Source of the DNA: JANNSX01 sp046348995
GTDB lineage: Bacteria; Pseudomonadota; Alphaproteobacteria; Rhizobiales; Hyphomicrobiaceae
Assembly (NCBI GenBank): GCA_046348995.1
Contig: JAXMDB010000010.1
Span: 124,001-188,000, forward strand
Direction of reading: 5' to 3'
Length of the DNA: 64,000 nt
Shown here: in pieces, positions 26,240 through 34,052 of the stretch
Layout: each line of letters starts with the position of its first letter
Position numbering within the stretch: the stretch's first letter is position 1
Program-made: the position numbers and the translations under genes
Notes under the pieces: generated by a model
Told to the model about the DNA's origin: nothing
Database searches by the model: none
Seen by the model: only the letters and a program-made list of their open reading frames with translations

Positions 26240-26347
26240 CGGTGCGGCTCCGGCTGTCCTGACGTCGCCTGAGCCTAGTCCTTTTCGGCAGCCCGGCAAG
26301 AGCCGCAAGCATTGTTCTCAACGCGGACGGCCGGTAGCATCGCCGGC

Positions 26348-26878
26348 ATGAGCACCCATCTCCATCCCCGCCCCTCGCAGCTCGACCAGCCGAGCTTCGT
26401 CGCCCGCTACGGCGGCATCTACGAGCATTCGCCCTGGGTCGCCGAGCGCGCCTTTGCGGAAGGCTTGGGTGAGAGCGACGACACCGCCGAGGGCTTGGCG
26501 GCGCGTATGCGCCGCATCGTCGAGGCGGCGGGCGAACCGGCCTGGCTGACGCTCCTGCGGGCCCATCCGGAGCTTGCCGGAAAGCTCGCGGTGGCGGGGG
26601 CTCTCACTGCGGAGTCGGCGTCCGAACAAGCATCCGCTGGCCTCGATCGCTGCAGCGAGGCCGAGTTCGCCCGCTTTCAAGCGCTCAATGCGCTCTACGC
26701 CGAGCGCTTCGGCTTTCCCTTCATCATCGCGGTGCGGGGCTTGAGCCGCGGCGATATCCTTGCCGCCTTCGAGGCGCGCGCCGGCAACAGCCGCGACGTG
26801 GAGATGCGTACCGCGCTCGATCAGGTGCACCGGATCGCGCGGCTCAGGCTCGAGGCGATGCAGACAACAGCCGGCTGA
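26348..26878 (+). CDS. uraD: OHCU decarboxylase (2-oxo-4-hydroxy-4-carboxy-5-ureidoimidazoline decarboxylase)
   Basis: 176 residues. The N-terminal FVARYGGIYEHSPWVAERA and catalytic HPELAGKLA identify UraD, and FPFIIAVRGLSR is the conserved substrate-binding strand. It decarboxylates OHCU to (S)-allantoin, completing urate to allantoin together with PuuD and UraH. It is divergent from the operon, so the 108 bases between 26240 and 26347 must hold both promoters; I could not assign boxes there with confidence. Confidence 0.93.
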   Translation: MSTHLHPRPSQLDQPSFVARYGGIYEHSPWVAERAFAEGLGESDDTAEGLAARMRRIVEAAGEPAWLTLLRAHPELAGKLAVAGALTAESASEQASAGLDRCSEAEFARFQALNALYAERFGFPFIIAVRGLSRGDILAAFEARAGNSRDVEMRTALDQVHRIARLRLEAMQTTAG

Positions 26879-28708
26879 TCAGCCTCGTGCTGCGAGCTTG
26901 AGCTTGCCCAGGGCGTCGGTCTGCACGAGTTGCGGCTGGCCGAAGTGGAAGCCCTGGAGGTAGTTCGCACCGACTTCCTTCAGGATATCGACGCTTGCCT
27001 GGTCGCCGACCCATTCGGCTACGGTTTCCATATGGAAGCTCTTGGCCAGATGCACGAGCGCCTCGACGAAGATACGATCGGAGGGATCGCTCGCCAGGTT
27101 CTTGATGAAGGTGCCGTCGATCTTCACCATGTCGGCGCCGAGATGCTTCAGGTTGTGGAAGGACGTGTAGCCGGCGCCGAAATCGTCGATGGCGACCCGG
27201 CAGCCGATCTCCTTCACGGTGTCCACGAAGGCGACGCTCTCGTTCAGGTCCTTGATGGCGGCCGTCTCGGTGATCTCGACGATCAGGCGCGCGGCGAGCG
27301 CACGATCGCCGTCGATGAGCTTGTCGAGCGCGATGAGCCACTCGTGATCGCCGGCGGTCAGGCCCGAGACGTTGAACGACAATCTCAGATCCGGCTGCTG
27401 GCGGAGTAGCGCGACCGAAAGCTCGAGCACGCGGCGATCGAGCAAACGGCTCAAACCGAGCTGCTCGGCGACGGGAATGAACTCGCCCGCCGAGACGATC
27501 TCGCCATCGGGCCGTTGCATGCGCAGCAGACACTCGTAGAACGCGACATCGCCACCGGCCGTATGGACGATCGGCTGTAGCGCGATGCGCATGCGCTGCT
27601 CGTCGAGCGCCGACATGATCGCATCCGCCATCTCGATGTTGCGGCGGCGGCGCGAGGCGCGGCGCGGATTGGGCGCGTAGACGACCAAGCGATCCTCTCG
27701 CCCGGCTTTGGCTTCCTCGAGCGCGTCGAGCGCAAAGCCGACGATATCGCCGACGGTGGTCGCGTGCTGCGGCACCTGCACCGCACCAATCGAGACGGTG
27801 GAGGCGATGCGGCAGGCCGGCGTTTCGATCGGCGTCTTGCGAACGACCGAGGCGAGCCGGTTGGCGGCCACCTGCAGCCCATCGATATCGCAGGCGTGCA
27901 CCAGCACACCGAACTTGTTGGCGGCGAAGCGGCCGATGGCATCGCCACCGCGGACGTCGCCGGCGAGCCGGCGGCCGATCGCGCGGATGAGCTCGTTGCC
28001 GGTCTCGAAGCCGAAGGTCTCGTTGACGAGCGCGAGATTGTTGATCGCCACCATGAGAAAGGCGAAAGGTTGCTTCGTCACCGCGTGGTTGGCGAGCGCG
28101 CTTTCGATGCCGCGCGTCAGCCGATCGAGATTCAAAAGCCCGGTGAGCTCGTCGTGATCGGCGAGATAGCGCAGCCGGTCCTCCTCGGCACGGCGATCCC
28201 CGATCGCATGCACGAAACCGCGCGCGACGAGCGGCTGGCCGTCGCGGGAGGCGAAGGCGCGGCCTTTTTCCTCGACCCACATGAGCTCACCCGCCCGGCG
28301 GCCGGAGGGTTTGACCGGATATTCGACGCGGTAGGCCGAGCCCTCCCCGCGGTCGGCGAGTGCGGCGGCGCGGATCGCCTCGTAGCGCCGGCCGGCATGG
28401 CTCGCGGCGATGAGCAGATGATAGGCGGCGCCCGTGTCGATCGTCTGCCGGCCATCCACATGCAGCACGACCGAGGCATTCGTCTGCCAGGTCATGCGGT
28501 CCGAGCGCATGTCCCAGACATAGGCGACGGTGCCGGCTGCGGCGTAGGTCGCCTCGACATCGAAGCGCAGTGGCGGCAGGGGGTTCGGGGCTTCACGGCT
28601 TTCGAGACGCCGGAGCGGCGCCGGCTGACGCGGCGCGCCTGTCGCGTCGGAACCTTCAGTCGACGGCACAGGTTGTCCCTGGCTCGCTTTCGACGAACTG
28701 CTCAACAC
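26879..28708 (-). CDS. Diguanylate cyclase-like/EAL phosphodiesterase with degenerate GGDEF
   Basis: 609 residues. An N-terminal sensor-like region, PAS-like in the part around residues 50-160 (TVAYVWDMRSDRMTWQTNASVVL), is followed by a GGDEF domain and an EAL domain. The GGDEF signature is replaced by RFAANKFGVL, so cyclase activity is unlikely. The EAL domain keeps ECLLR, FNVSG, EITET, DDFGAGYTSFHNL and KIDGTFI, consistent with c-di-GMP hydrolysis or binding. No transmembrane segment is evident. The start is GTG 28708 or TTG 28705 with GGGGAG upstream. It is convergent with uraD, stops adjacent. Confidence 0.9.
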   Translation of the reverse strand: MLSSSSKASQGQPVPSTEGSDATGAPRQPAPLRRLESREAPNPLPPLRFDVEATYAAAGTVAYVWDMRSDRMTWQTNASVVLHVDGRQTIDTGAAYHLLIAASHAGRRYEAIRAAALADRGEGSAYRVEYPVKPSGRRAGELMWVEEKGRAFASRDGQPLVARGFVHAIGDRRAEEDRLRYLADHDELTGLLNLDRLTRGIESALANHAVTKQPFAFLMVAINNLALVNETFGFETGNELIRAIGRRLAGDVRGGDAIGRFAANKFGVLVHACDIDGLQVAANRLASVVRKTPIETPACRIASTVSIGAVQVPQHATTVGDIVGFALDALEEAKAGREDRLVVYAPNPRRASRRRRNIEMADAIMSALDEQRMRIALQPIVHTAGGDVAFYECLLRMQRPDGEIVSAGEFIPVAEQLGLSRLLDRRVLELSVALLRQQPDLRLSFNVSGLTAGDHEWLIALDKLIDGDRALAARLIVEITETAAIKDLNESVAFVDTVKEIGCRVAIDDFGAGYTSFHNLKHLGADMVKIDGTFIKNLASDPSDRIFVEALVHLAKSFHMETVAEWVGDQASVDILKEVGANYLQGFHFGQPQLVQTDALGKLKLAARG

Positions 28709-28784
28709 CCACTCCCCAGCGCCCTATCGCGCGAAAGGCATCCTCGCGCGGAAATCCCGGGGAGACAAGCTAGCGCCAAGTCGT

Positions 28785-28815
28785 AAAAAACCCGCCAACA
28801 ATGATTGCTGGCGGG
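28785..28815 (-). terminator. Intrinsic terminator of the membrane-protein gene
   Basis: On the minus strand the stem formed by 28815-28805 and 28801-28791 (GGCGGG-rich, one mismatch) is followed by six T residues (28790-28785). It lies downstream of the minus-strand gene ending at 28865 and upstream of the GGDEF/EAL gene, so it probably ends the first transcript. Confidence 0.8.
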
Positions 28816-28864
28816 GTAACTTTTCGTCTTAACGGTTGCGCAGGCAGCCCGGTGGCCGGCGCCA

Positions 28865-29326
28865 CTATTGGTCGCCGCTGCCGAAGCCGATGTCGCGCCG
28901 CGCCGTCCGGATGCCGACGATCGAGCCGATGATGACGTCGAGAGCGGAAATGACGGTAAGCATGAAGAACAGCGAGCTCGAGGCCTTCTCGACGAGCAAG
29001 AACTCGATCAGGAAGACCACGAGGACGATGACGGACAACGCCTGATCGGCGAGACCGGCGCCGCGCGTGTAGGTCGCCTTGATGAGCTCGAGGCCGAGCA
29101 GCACAAGCGCGATCAGCATGACGAGATCGCCGAGCCAGAAGGTCCACACGCCACCGTGCGGCATGCCGATTTGGAAGAGGTAGCCGCTACGCGCTGCGGT
29201 ATTGGTCGCCGCGTCGATCGCCGCACTGCCGTAGAAGATCTCGTCGGGCGTGCCGGAGCTGACGAAGACGATGGCGTTATAGAGAATGAGCGCCAGGATC
29301 AGCAGCGGAATAGCTTTGAGCGACAT
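28865..29326 (-). CDS. Hypothetical integral membrane protein
   Basis: 153 residues with four predicted membrane segments (about 4-22, 60-82, 90-110 and 116-138). I do not recognise a named family. The opening LKAIPLLILALILYNAIVFVSSG and a short loop before segment 2 recall small conserved membrane proteins of unknown function. The start ATG has GGAGGGG 4 bases upstream. No neighbour gives a clear functional hint. Confidence 0.8.
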   Translation of the reverse strand: MSLKAIPLLILALILYNAIVFVSSGTPDEIFYGSAAIDAATNTAARSGYLFQIGMPHGGVWTFWLGDLVMLIALVLLGLELIKATYTRGAGLADQALSVIVLVVFLIEFLLVEKASSSLFFMLTVISALDVIIGSIVGIRTARRDIGFGSGDQ

Positions 29327-29477
29327 CGGTCCCCTCCCAACTCAGGTTCTGCCCCTGCGCCGAAGCAAGCGTCGGCGCTGCGACAGCCGAACCCCGCTGT
29401 CGCCTCGCCGTCTTCATACACGGATCGTTAACCAACCGCCAGCCTCGCTCGCGTCAAGCCGAGGCCGCGAGCGCGAT

Positions 29478-29663
29478 CTAGAACTCTTCCTTAGCCGGAA
29501 GAATCTGGCGGCCGCGATACTTGCCGCTCTTCAGATCGATGTGATGGGGCCGGCGAAGCTCGCCCGACTCCTTGTCCTCGACGTAGGCCGGGGCCTTGAT
29601 CGCATCCGCCGAGCGGCGCATGCCGCGCCGGGACGGGCTGGTTTTCTTTTTCGGAACGGCCAT
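29478..29663 (-). CDS. rpmF: 50S ribosomal protein L32
   Basis: 61 residues starting MAVPKKKTSPSRRGMRRSADAI, the universal L32 signature, with the C-terminal SGKYRGRQI. It lacks the zinc-binding cysteines found in some L32 paralogues, as is usual in alphaproteobacteria. It lies downstream of mtgA on the same strand, a common alphaproteobacterial pairing, but has a promoter-like sequence of its own. Confidence 0.96.
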   Translation of the reverse strand: MAVPKKKTSPSRRGMRRSADAIKAPAYVEDKESGELRRPHHIDLKSGKYRGRQILPAKEEF

Positions 29664-29787
29664 GTCACGCCTCGCATGTCATCGGACGGGCGATGTGCCG
29701 CCAAGGTCCGGTAAACAATAGGGAATTCTGTCAGCCCGATCCGCTACTGCCCCATCTGGGAGCGGCGGTGGCAGGCCAGAGCGCGGC

Positions 29788-29816
29788 TTTATAGTTGGAA
29801 TTCGTGCCGTTGACCA
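29788..29816 (-). promoter_or_regulatory. Candidate promoter for rpmF
   Basis: On the minus strand TGGTCA (29816-29811) and TATAAA (29793-29788) are separated by 17 bases, an acceptable sigma-70-like arrangement, 125 bases upstream of the L32 start and just downstream of the mtgA stop. Confidence 0.45.
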
Positions 29817-29828
29817 GTGCCTAGTCGC

Positions 29829-30551
29829 TCATTGGCCGAGTACGCAAGCCGAATAATCCCCGGCGCCCGGCATCCGCCGCGACACTCGAGCGGCCTGCCA
29901 ACGCGTCTTGGGCCCGGGCTTGCCCGCCTTGCGCGTATTCGGATTTGGCAGGCTCGCGGCGAGCAGGGCCGCCTGATAGGGCGAAAGCTTGGCGGCCGAT
30001 GTCTTGAAGTGGTGCCTGGCGGCCGCTTCCGCGCCATAGATGCCCGGACCCCACTCGGCGATGTTGAGATAGAGCTCCATCGTCCGCCGCTTACCCCAGA
30101 CAACCGTCGTCACGTAGCTGAACGGGATCTCCAGAAGCTTGCGCACATAGGTGCGGCTGCCGCCCAGAAACAGGTTCTTGGAGGTCTGCATCGGGATTGT
30201 CGAGGCACCGCGATTGCCGGCGGCCCAGGCGTCCGCCATCGCCTCCCAATCGACGCCCCAATGCTCGCAATAGCGGCCGTCCTCGGAGGCGATGACGGCT
30301 TTGACGAGGTTGGGTGAGATCTGCTCGATCGGCACCCAGGTCTGCGTCACCGAGCCGCCCCTGAGCCAATGCGTCAGCATCAGCATCGAGAAGGGTGGAT
30401 TCACGACGGCGTAGAGCAGGATCAGAAGGGAATAGAAGATCGCCAAGCCACCGAGGATGCGTCCTGCGACCCGGCGAATACGGCGCCACGGCCAATCGCG
30501 GCGCAGGCGAGCGATCCGTCCCAGTCTCTCGGTCGCGACCCGCTCGGTCAT
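29829..30551 (-). CDS. mtgA: Monofunctional biosynthetic peptidoglycan transglycosylase
   Basis: 240 residues from ATG 30551. One N-terminal membrane anchor (about 30-52, GGLAIFYSLLILLYAVV), then a GT51 domain with the catalytic motif ASEDGRYCEHWGVDWEAM (Glu in EDG), STIPMQTSKNLFL and the ELYLNIAEWGPGIYG motif. It polymerises lipid II into glycan strands in the periplasm. An in-frame TTG at 30683 would add 44 unconserved residues. rpmF follows on the same strand and a divergent prenyl synthase gene lies upstream. Confidence 0.93.
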   Translation of the reverse strand: MTERVATERLGRIARLRRDWPWRRIRRVAGRILGGLAIFYSLLILLYAVVNPPFSMLMLTHWLRGGSVTQTWVPIEQISPNLVKAVIASEDGRYCEHWGVDWEAMADAWAAGNRGASTIPMQTSKNLFLGGSRTYVRKLLEIPFSYVTTVVWGKRRTMELYLNIAEWGPGIYGAEAAARHHFKTSAAKLSPYQAALLAASLPNPNTRKAGKPGPKTRWQAARVSRRMPGAGDYSACVLGQ

Positions 30552-30810
30552 CGCCGGGGCGTCCGGCACCGCCAGTGCCAGCGTGCGCGCGTCGAGCGCC
30601 GCGGCCCCGAACGCGAGCCCTTCAGATTCGCCGATGCTGCCGCCCGGCTCTGCCCTATCCACGCGCTTTCCCCGATCTCGCAACTGTTGTATGGCGATCC
30701 GGAACCGCGGCGAGCGCCGCTAACAGGCCGATTATCGCGTCTTCGGGCTGCCTGGCAAGGACCGGCCCAAGTACACGAAGCGCCTTGAGCCCTGGGAAAG
30801 CGGCCAATCC

Positions 30811-31746
30811 ATGTCTTTCGAGACCCATCTCACGGCCTCTCAACAACATATAGAGTCCCACCTCGCGCGCCTCATCGCCGATCTCGGCCCAGAGGTTCCG
30901 ACGCGGCTCGCAAGCGCCATGCGCCACGGGGTGCTGGGCGGGGGCAAACGCTTCCGTCCGTTTCTGACCATTGCCACCGCCAAGCTGTTCGGCCAACCGG
31001 CCGCCGCCGCACTCGACGCCGGCGCCTCGGTCGAGCTCGTGCATTGCTATTCCCTCATCCACGACGACCTGCCCGCGATGGACAACGACGATATCCGGCG
31101 CGGGGCACCAACCGTCCACCGGGCGTTCGACGAGGCGACCGCAATCCTCGCCGGCGACACGATCCTGACGCTGGCCTTCGAGATCCTCGCCCGGCCCGAG
31201 GCGCACGCCGATCCTGCGGTCCGCAGCGAGCTGGTTCTGACGCTGGCTCGCGCTGCCGGCGGCATGGGGATGGCCGGTGGCCAGACTTACGACCTTTCGG
31301 CCGAGGGTCGATTTGCGCCAGATGGTGCCTTGGTGCCGATCGACGCGCGGCGACCGCAACGCCTCACGCAAGACGAGATCGAGCGTCTGCAGGCGATGAA
31401 GACCGGCGCATTGATCCGCGCGTCCGTCGAGCTCGGCGCCATCGTCGGAGGTGCGTCGGCCGCCGAGCGCGCCGCACTCGTCGCGTACGGCCGCGCGTTG
31501 GGGCTCGCCTTCCAGATCTCCGACGATCTGCTGGATGCCGAGGGCGAGGCTGCCCTCATGGGCAAGAAGGTTGCCAAGGACAGCGCCGCCGGCAAGGCGA
31601 CGCTCGTCGGCTTGCTCGGCATTCCGGAGGCACGTCGCCGGCTAGATACCGCCGTCGACGAGGCACTTGCTGCGTTGACGCCGCTCGACCGTCCCACCGA
31701 TGTGCTCGCCGAGGCCGCGCGCTTCATGGCCTCGCGACAGACCTGA
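30811..31746 (+). CDS. ispA: Polyprenyl (farnesyl/geranylgeranyl) diphosphate synthase
   Basis: 311 residues. First aspartate-rich motif DDLPAMDND (with GKRFRPFL before it) and second DDLLD, plus MKTGALI, matching short-chain IspA-type isoprenyl diphosphate synthases. It condenses IPP with allylic diphosphates to give FPP (C15) or GGPP (C20); the chain length is not decided by sequence alone. The start has GGGAAAG upstream. It is divergent from mtgA. Confidence 0.9.
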   Translation: MSFETHLTASQQHIESHLARLIADLGPEVPTRLASAMRHGVLGGGKRFRPFLTIATAKLFGQPAAAALDAGASVELVHCYSLIHDDLPAMDNDDIRRGAPTVHRAFDEATAILAGDTILTLAFEILARPEAHADPAVRSELVLTLARAAGGMGMAGGQTYDLSAEGRFAPDGALVPIDARRPQRLTQDEIERLQAMKTGALIRASVELGAIVGGASAAERAALVAYGRALGLAFQISDDLLDAEGEAALMGKKVAKDSAAGKATLVGLLGIPEARRRLDTAVDEALAALTPLDRPTDVLAEAARFMASRQT

Positions 31747-31750
31747 TCCG

Positions 31751-33907
31751 TCAGGGCGCCGTCGAGAGCTTCGCCTCGTCGCCGGGGGTCTCAGGTGGCG
31801 TCACCACCAATCCTTCGGGACCGGCAAACAGCGTGCCATCCGGTGCGAAGGCACCGGCGAAGCCGGGCGCCCCGCCGATCCGGCAGTCGAGCGCGCCATC
31901 AGCGCCCGTCACGACCACGCAAGGCGACGTTGCCGCTGCGGCATCGGCCTTCAACCGCAAATCTCCGCGCGAGGGGGCCCTGAACCCCGGATCGGCGTGC
32001 CGGCCGTTGCGCTCCATGCCGTAGGCGGACACGAGGCCCGCCGGGAAGCCATTGCTCGATACGTCATAGTCGAACGTGTTGGGCAGCTCGCGCATCTCCT
32101 GCCCCTTACCGTCACGCGGGAACCAGCGGAAGCAGGAAAAGAAGGGAATGTCCCCCGAGGCGCCCGGCCATTGTGCGAGACCCCAGCCAGAGTCCGCGCC
32201 GCACTGCGGATCGCCACGGGCGGGATCCGGCGGCGGCTTGCAAAGCTCCGGATCGTAGCCCTCGACGCCCTTCTCGCAGAACAGGATGGCGTTGTTCCAG
32301 TGCTTCAGGTTCTTCGCCATGCCGATACCGGAGACCGGACCGCGGATGAACCAGCTGTTGTTGAAGATGTAGAGCGGCCCTTTCGTCAGATAGGGATAGC
32401 GGTCGAAGTCTTGAGGCTTGGCGGCGCCATCCGGCATGCCGAGCTTGACGACGCGCCCCGCCATGCCGCGACGGCACGCCATCTCAGCCGGGTTCATGCG
32501 CTCGGGCGCGGCTGGATCGTCGGTGTATTCCTCGATGCCGACCTCGTACCAGCCGCCCTCGCTGTAGTCGAAGCGGCGATCGTAGCGGCTATCGAAGAAA
32601 TCGCCGTAGTCGGTGAGCTTCTTGCATTCGGGAGCAACGATCTTGCTGGACCACCGCATCGCCGGCATGTCGTCGAACCAGCCGCGATTGGCGAAGATGT
32701 AGATCGGTCCGCCGCCGGCGCCGTCGAACGAGAGCCAGGCGTGCGAGTTGTGGATCTCGTTGTCGTACACGTAGGCGTTGCGCGCCCAATCCTCGAGCTC
32801 CACCGGGTTGTCGCGCACATAGGAGAAGCGGTTGCCGTAAACCCAGATGCCGTTGCTGTAGTCCTGGCAAACGGCATCGCCCTCGCCGTCCTTCAAGGCA
32901 TCCGAGCATTTGCGCGCGGTGAGACGGACGCCGTTGTAGGCGTTGAAGATGCTGTTGCGCCGGAACACGATCGGGCCGGCGACGTGCGAGGTCGTGAGCA
33001 GCGCGCCGTTGAAGTGGTCATAGGAGCCGTGATGCACCGAGCCCCAGGGGATCGTGCGCCACATGTCGCCGGGGCAGCCGTTCTTCCAGCGATACTGCGC
33101 CTTGCACGCCCCGAACCGGGCGTCATCGCCCTCGTAGCCGCTGACGTCCTGCACCCACGTCGTGTCCTCGACCGTGATGCCGCTCGAGCGCCGCTCCTCG
33201 GGTTGGCCCGGCTTTTGCCCGCGCACGACCATGCCGTAGCTGCCGCGCGTGATGAAGGCGCGGCGGAGCGTGATGTCGTGGCTGGTTTTGACCCGGATGG
33301 CGGCGAGCCAGCAGGAGTCGAAATCGACATCCTCGATGGTGATGTGCTCGGAGCCCTTGATGTCGATGCAGGTGGCGCCGTCGAGCTTGTCGCTTTTCGG
33401 CTTTCTCCCATAGCCTTCGGCGGCATCCGACGTGCCTGCGGGGCCAGCATCCAGCAACGCTTCGAACAGGTTGTGCGCCGCGTAGTGCGAGACCTCGCGG
33501 TTGTCGGCGACCTGATCGCGGCAGCCGCGCGCATTGAGCGGCGGCGCCGGGCAGCCGCGTACGCCGTCGAGCGACAGCCCGCGAATGATCGTGCGGCGGC
33601 CGAGGCCGCGCAGCGTCACACGCTCGAGAGTCTTGAGCAGGATCTGCCCCTCGAAATACGCAACATCCTTGGCACCGGGTGTCGAGGGGAGGAGTTGGAG
33701 CACGGTGCCGGGCGCGAGGGTGTCGAAGGTCTGCTGCTCGAAGCGCTGTGCGGTTACGGCGCTTGCGCAATCGGGCACGTAGCCCGGCCGGCCGTCGGGG
33801 GTGACGTAGATCGTCGTGGGAGACGCCGCGGGGCAGGTCGCGGCGTAGGCGGTCGGTGCAATGGCGAGCGCCCCGAGCACCACGAACATCCGCAAGGCCG
33901 ACCGCAT
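31751..33907 (-). CDS. Secreted right-handed parallel beta-helix protein
   Basis: 718 residues. A signal peptide (MRSALRMFVVLGALAIAPTAYA, cleavage after AYA) is followed by a long region with beta-helix (PbH1) character: repeated short hydrophobic strands with Asn and Gly turns such as ITIEDVDFDSC, RVKTSHDITLRRAFI, IFNAYNGVRL and NGIWVYGNRFSYV. Cysteines recur (about 17), suggesting disulfides. It could be a polysaccharide lyase or glycan-binding surface protein, but no catalytic motif is clear to me. The start ATG 33907 has GGGGGACTGAGG upstream. Convergent with ispA and separate from the binding-protein gene behind it. Confidence 0.8.
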   Translation of the reverse strand: MRSALRMFVVLGALAIAPTAYAATCPAASPTTIYVTPDGRPGYVPDCASAVTAQRFEQQTFDTLAPGTVLQLLPSTPGAKDVAYFEGQILLKTLERVTLRGLGRRTIIRGLSLDGVRGCPAPPLNARGCRDQVADNREVSHYAAHNLFEALLDAGPAGTSDAAEGYGRKPKSDKLDGATCIDIKGSEHITIEDVDFDSCWLAAIRVKTSHDITLRRAFITRGSYGMVVRGQKPGQPEERRSSGITVEDTTWVQDVSGYEGDDARFGACKAQYRWKNGCPGDMWRTIPWGSVHHGSYDHFNGALLTTSHVAGPIVFRRNSIFNAYNGVRLTARKCSDALKDGEGDAVCQDYSNGIWVYGNRFSYVRDNPVELEDWARNAYVYDNEIHNSHAWLSFDGAGGGPIYIFANRGWFDDMPAMRWSSKIVAPECKKLTDYGDFFDSRYDRRFDYSEGGWYEVGIEEYTDDPAAPERMNPAEMACRRGMAGRVVKLGMPDGAAKPQDFDRYPYLTKGPLYIFNNSWFIRGPVSGIGMAKNLKHWNNAILFCEKGVEGYDPELCKPPPDPARGDPQCGADSGWGLAQWPGASGDIPFFSCFRWFPRDGKGQEMRELPNTFDYDVSSNGFPAGLVSAYGMERNGRHADPGFRAPSRGDLRLKADAAAATSPCVVVTGADGALDCRIGGAPGFAGAFAPDGTLFAGPEGLVVTPPETPGDEAKLSTAP

Positions 33908-34000
33908 CCTCAGTCCCCCCGAGCAAGGCGAGACCACGAGAGTGATGCGGAATTGAAACGAGCACAAGATTAACAATGTAAGTGTTGCCCAAACGACAAC

Positions 34001-34022
34001 GGGGCGACCTTTCGGCCGCCCC
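34001..34022 (-). terminator. Terminator-like hairpin after the peptide-binding protein gene
   Basis: GGGGCGACC (34001-34009), loop TTTC, GGCCGCCCC (34014-34022): 9 base pairs with one mismatch, located 31 bases downstream of the stop of the minus-strand binding-protein gene. The following minus-strand sequence is not T-rich, so this is a weak or factor-assisted terminator. Confidence 0.45.
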
Positions 34023-34052
34023 GCGTAGATCGTCCAGCGTTTCGCTATCAGC

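Noticed and set aside
30552..30683. Longer mtgA start at the TTG at 30683
   Set aside because: Adds 44 unconserved residues before the membrane anchor; ATG 30551 gives the usual length.
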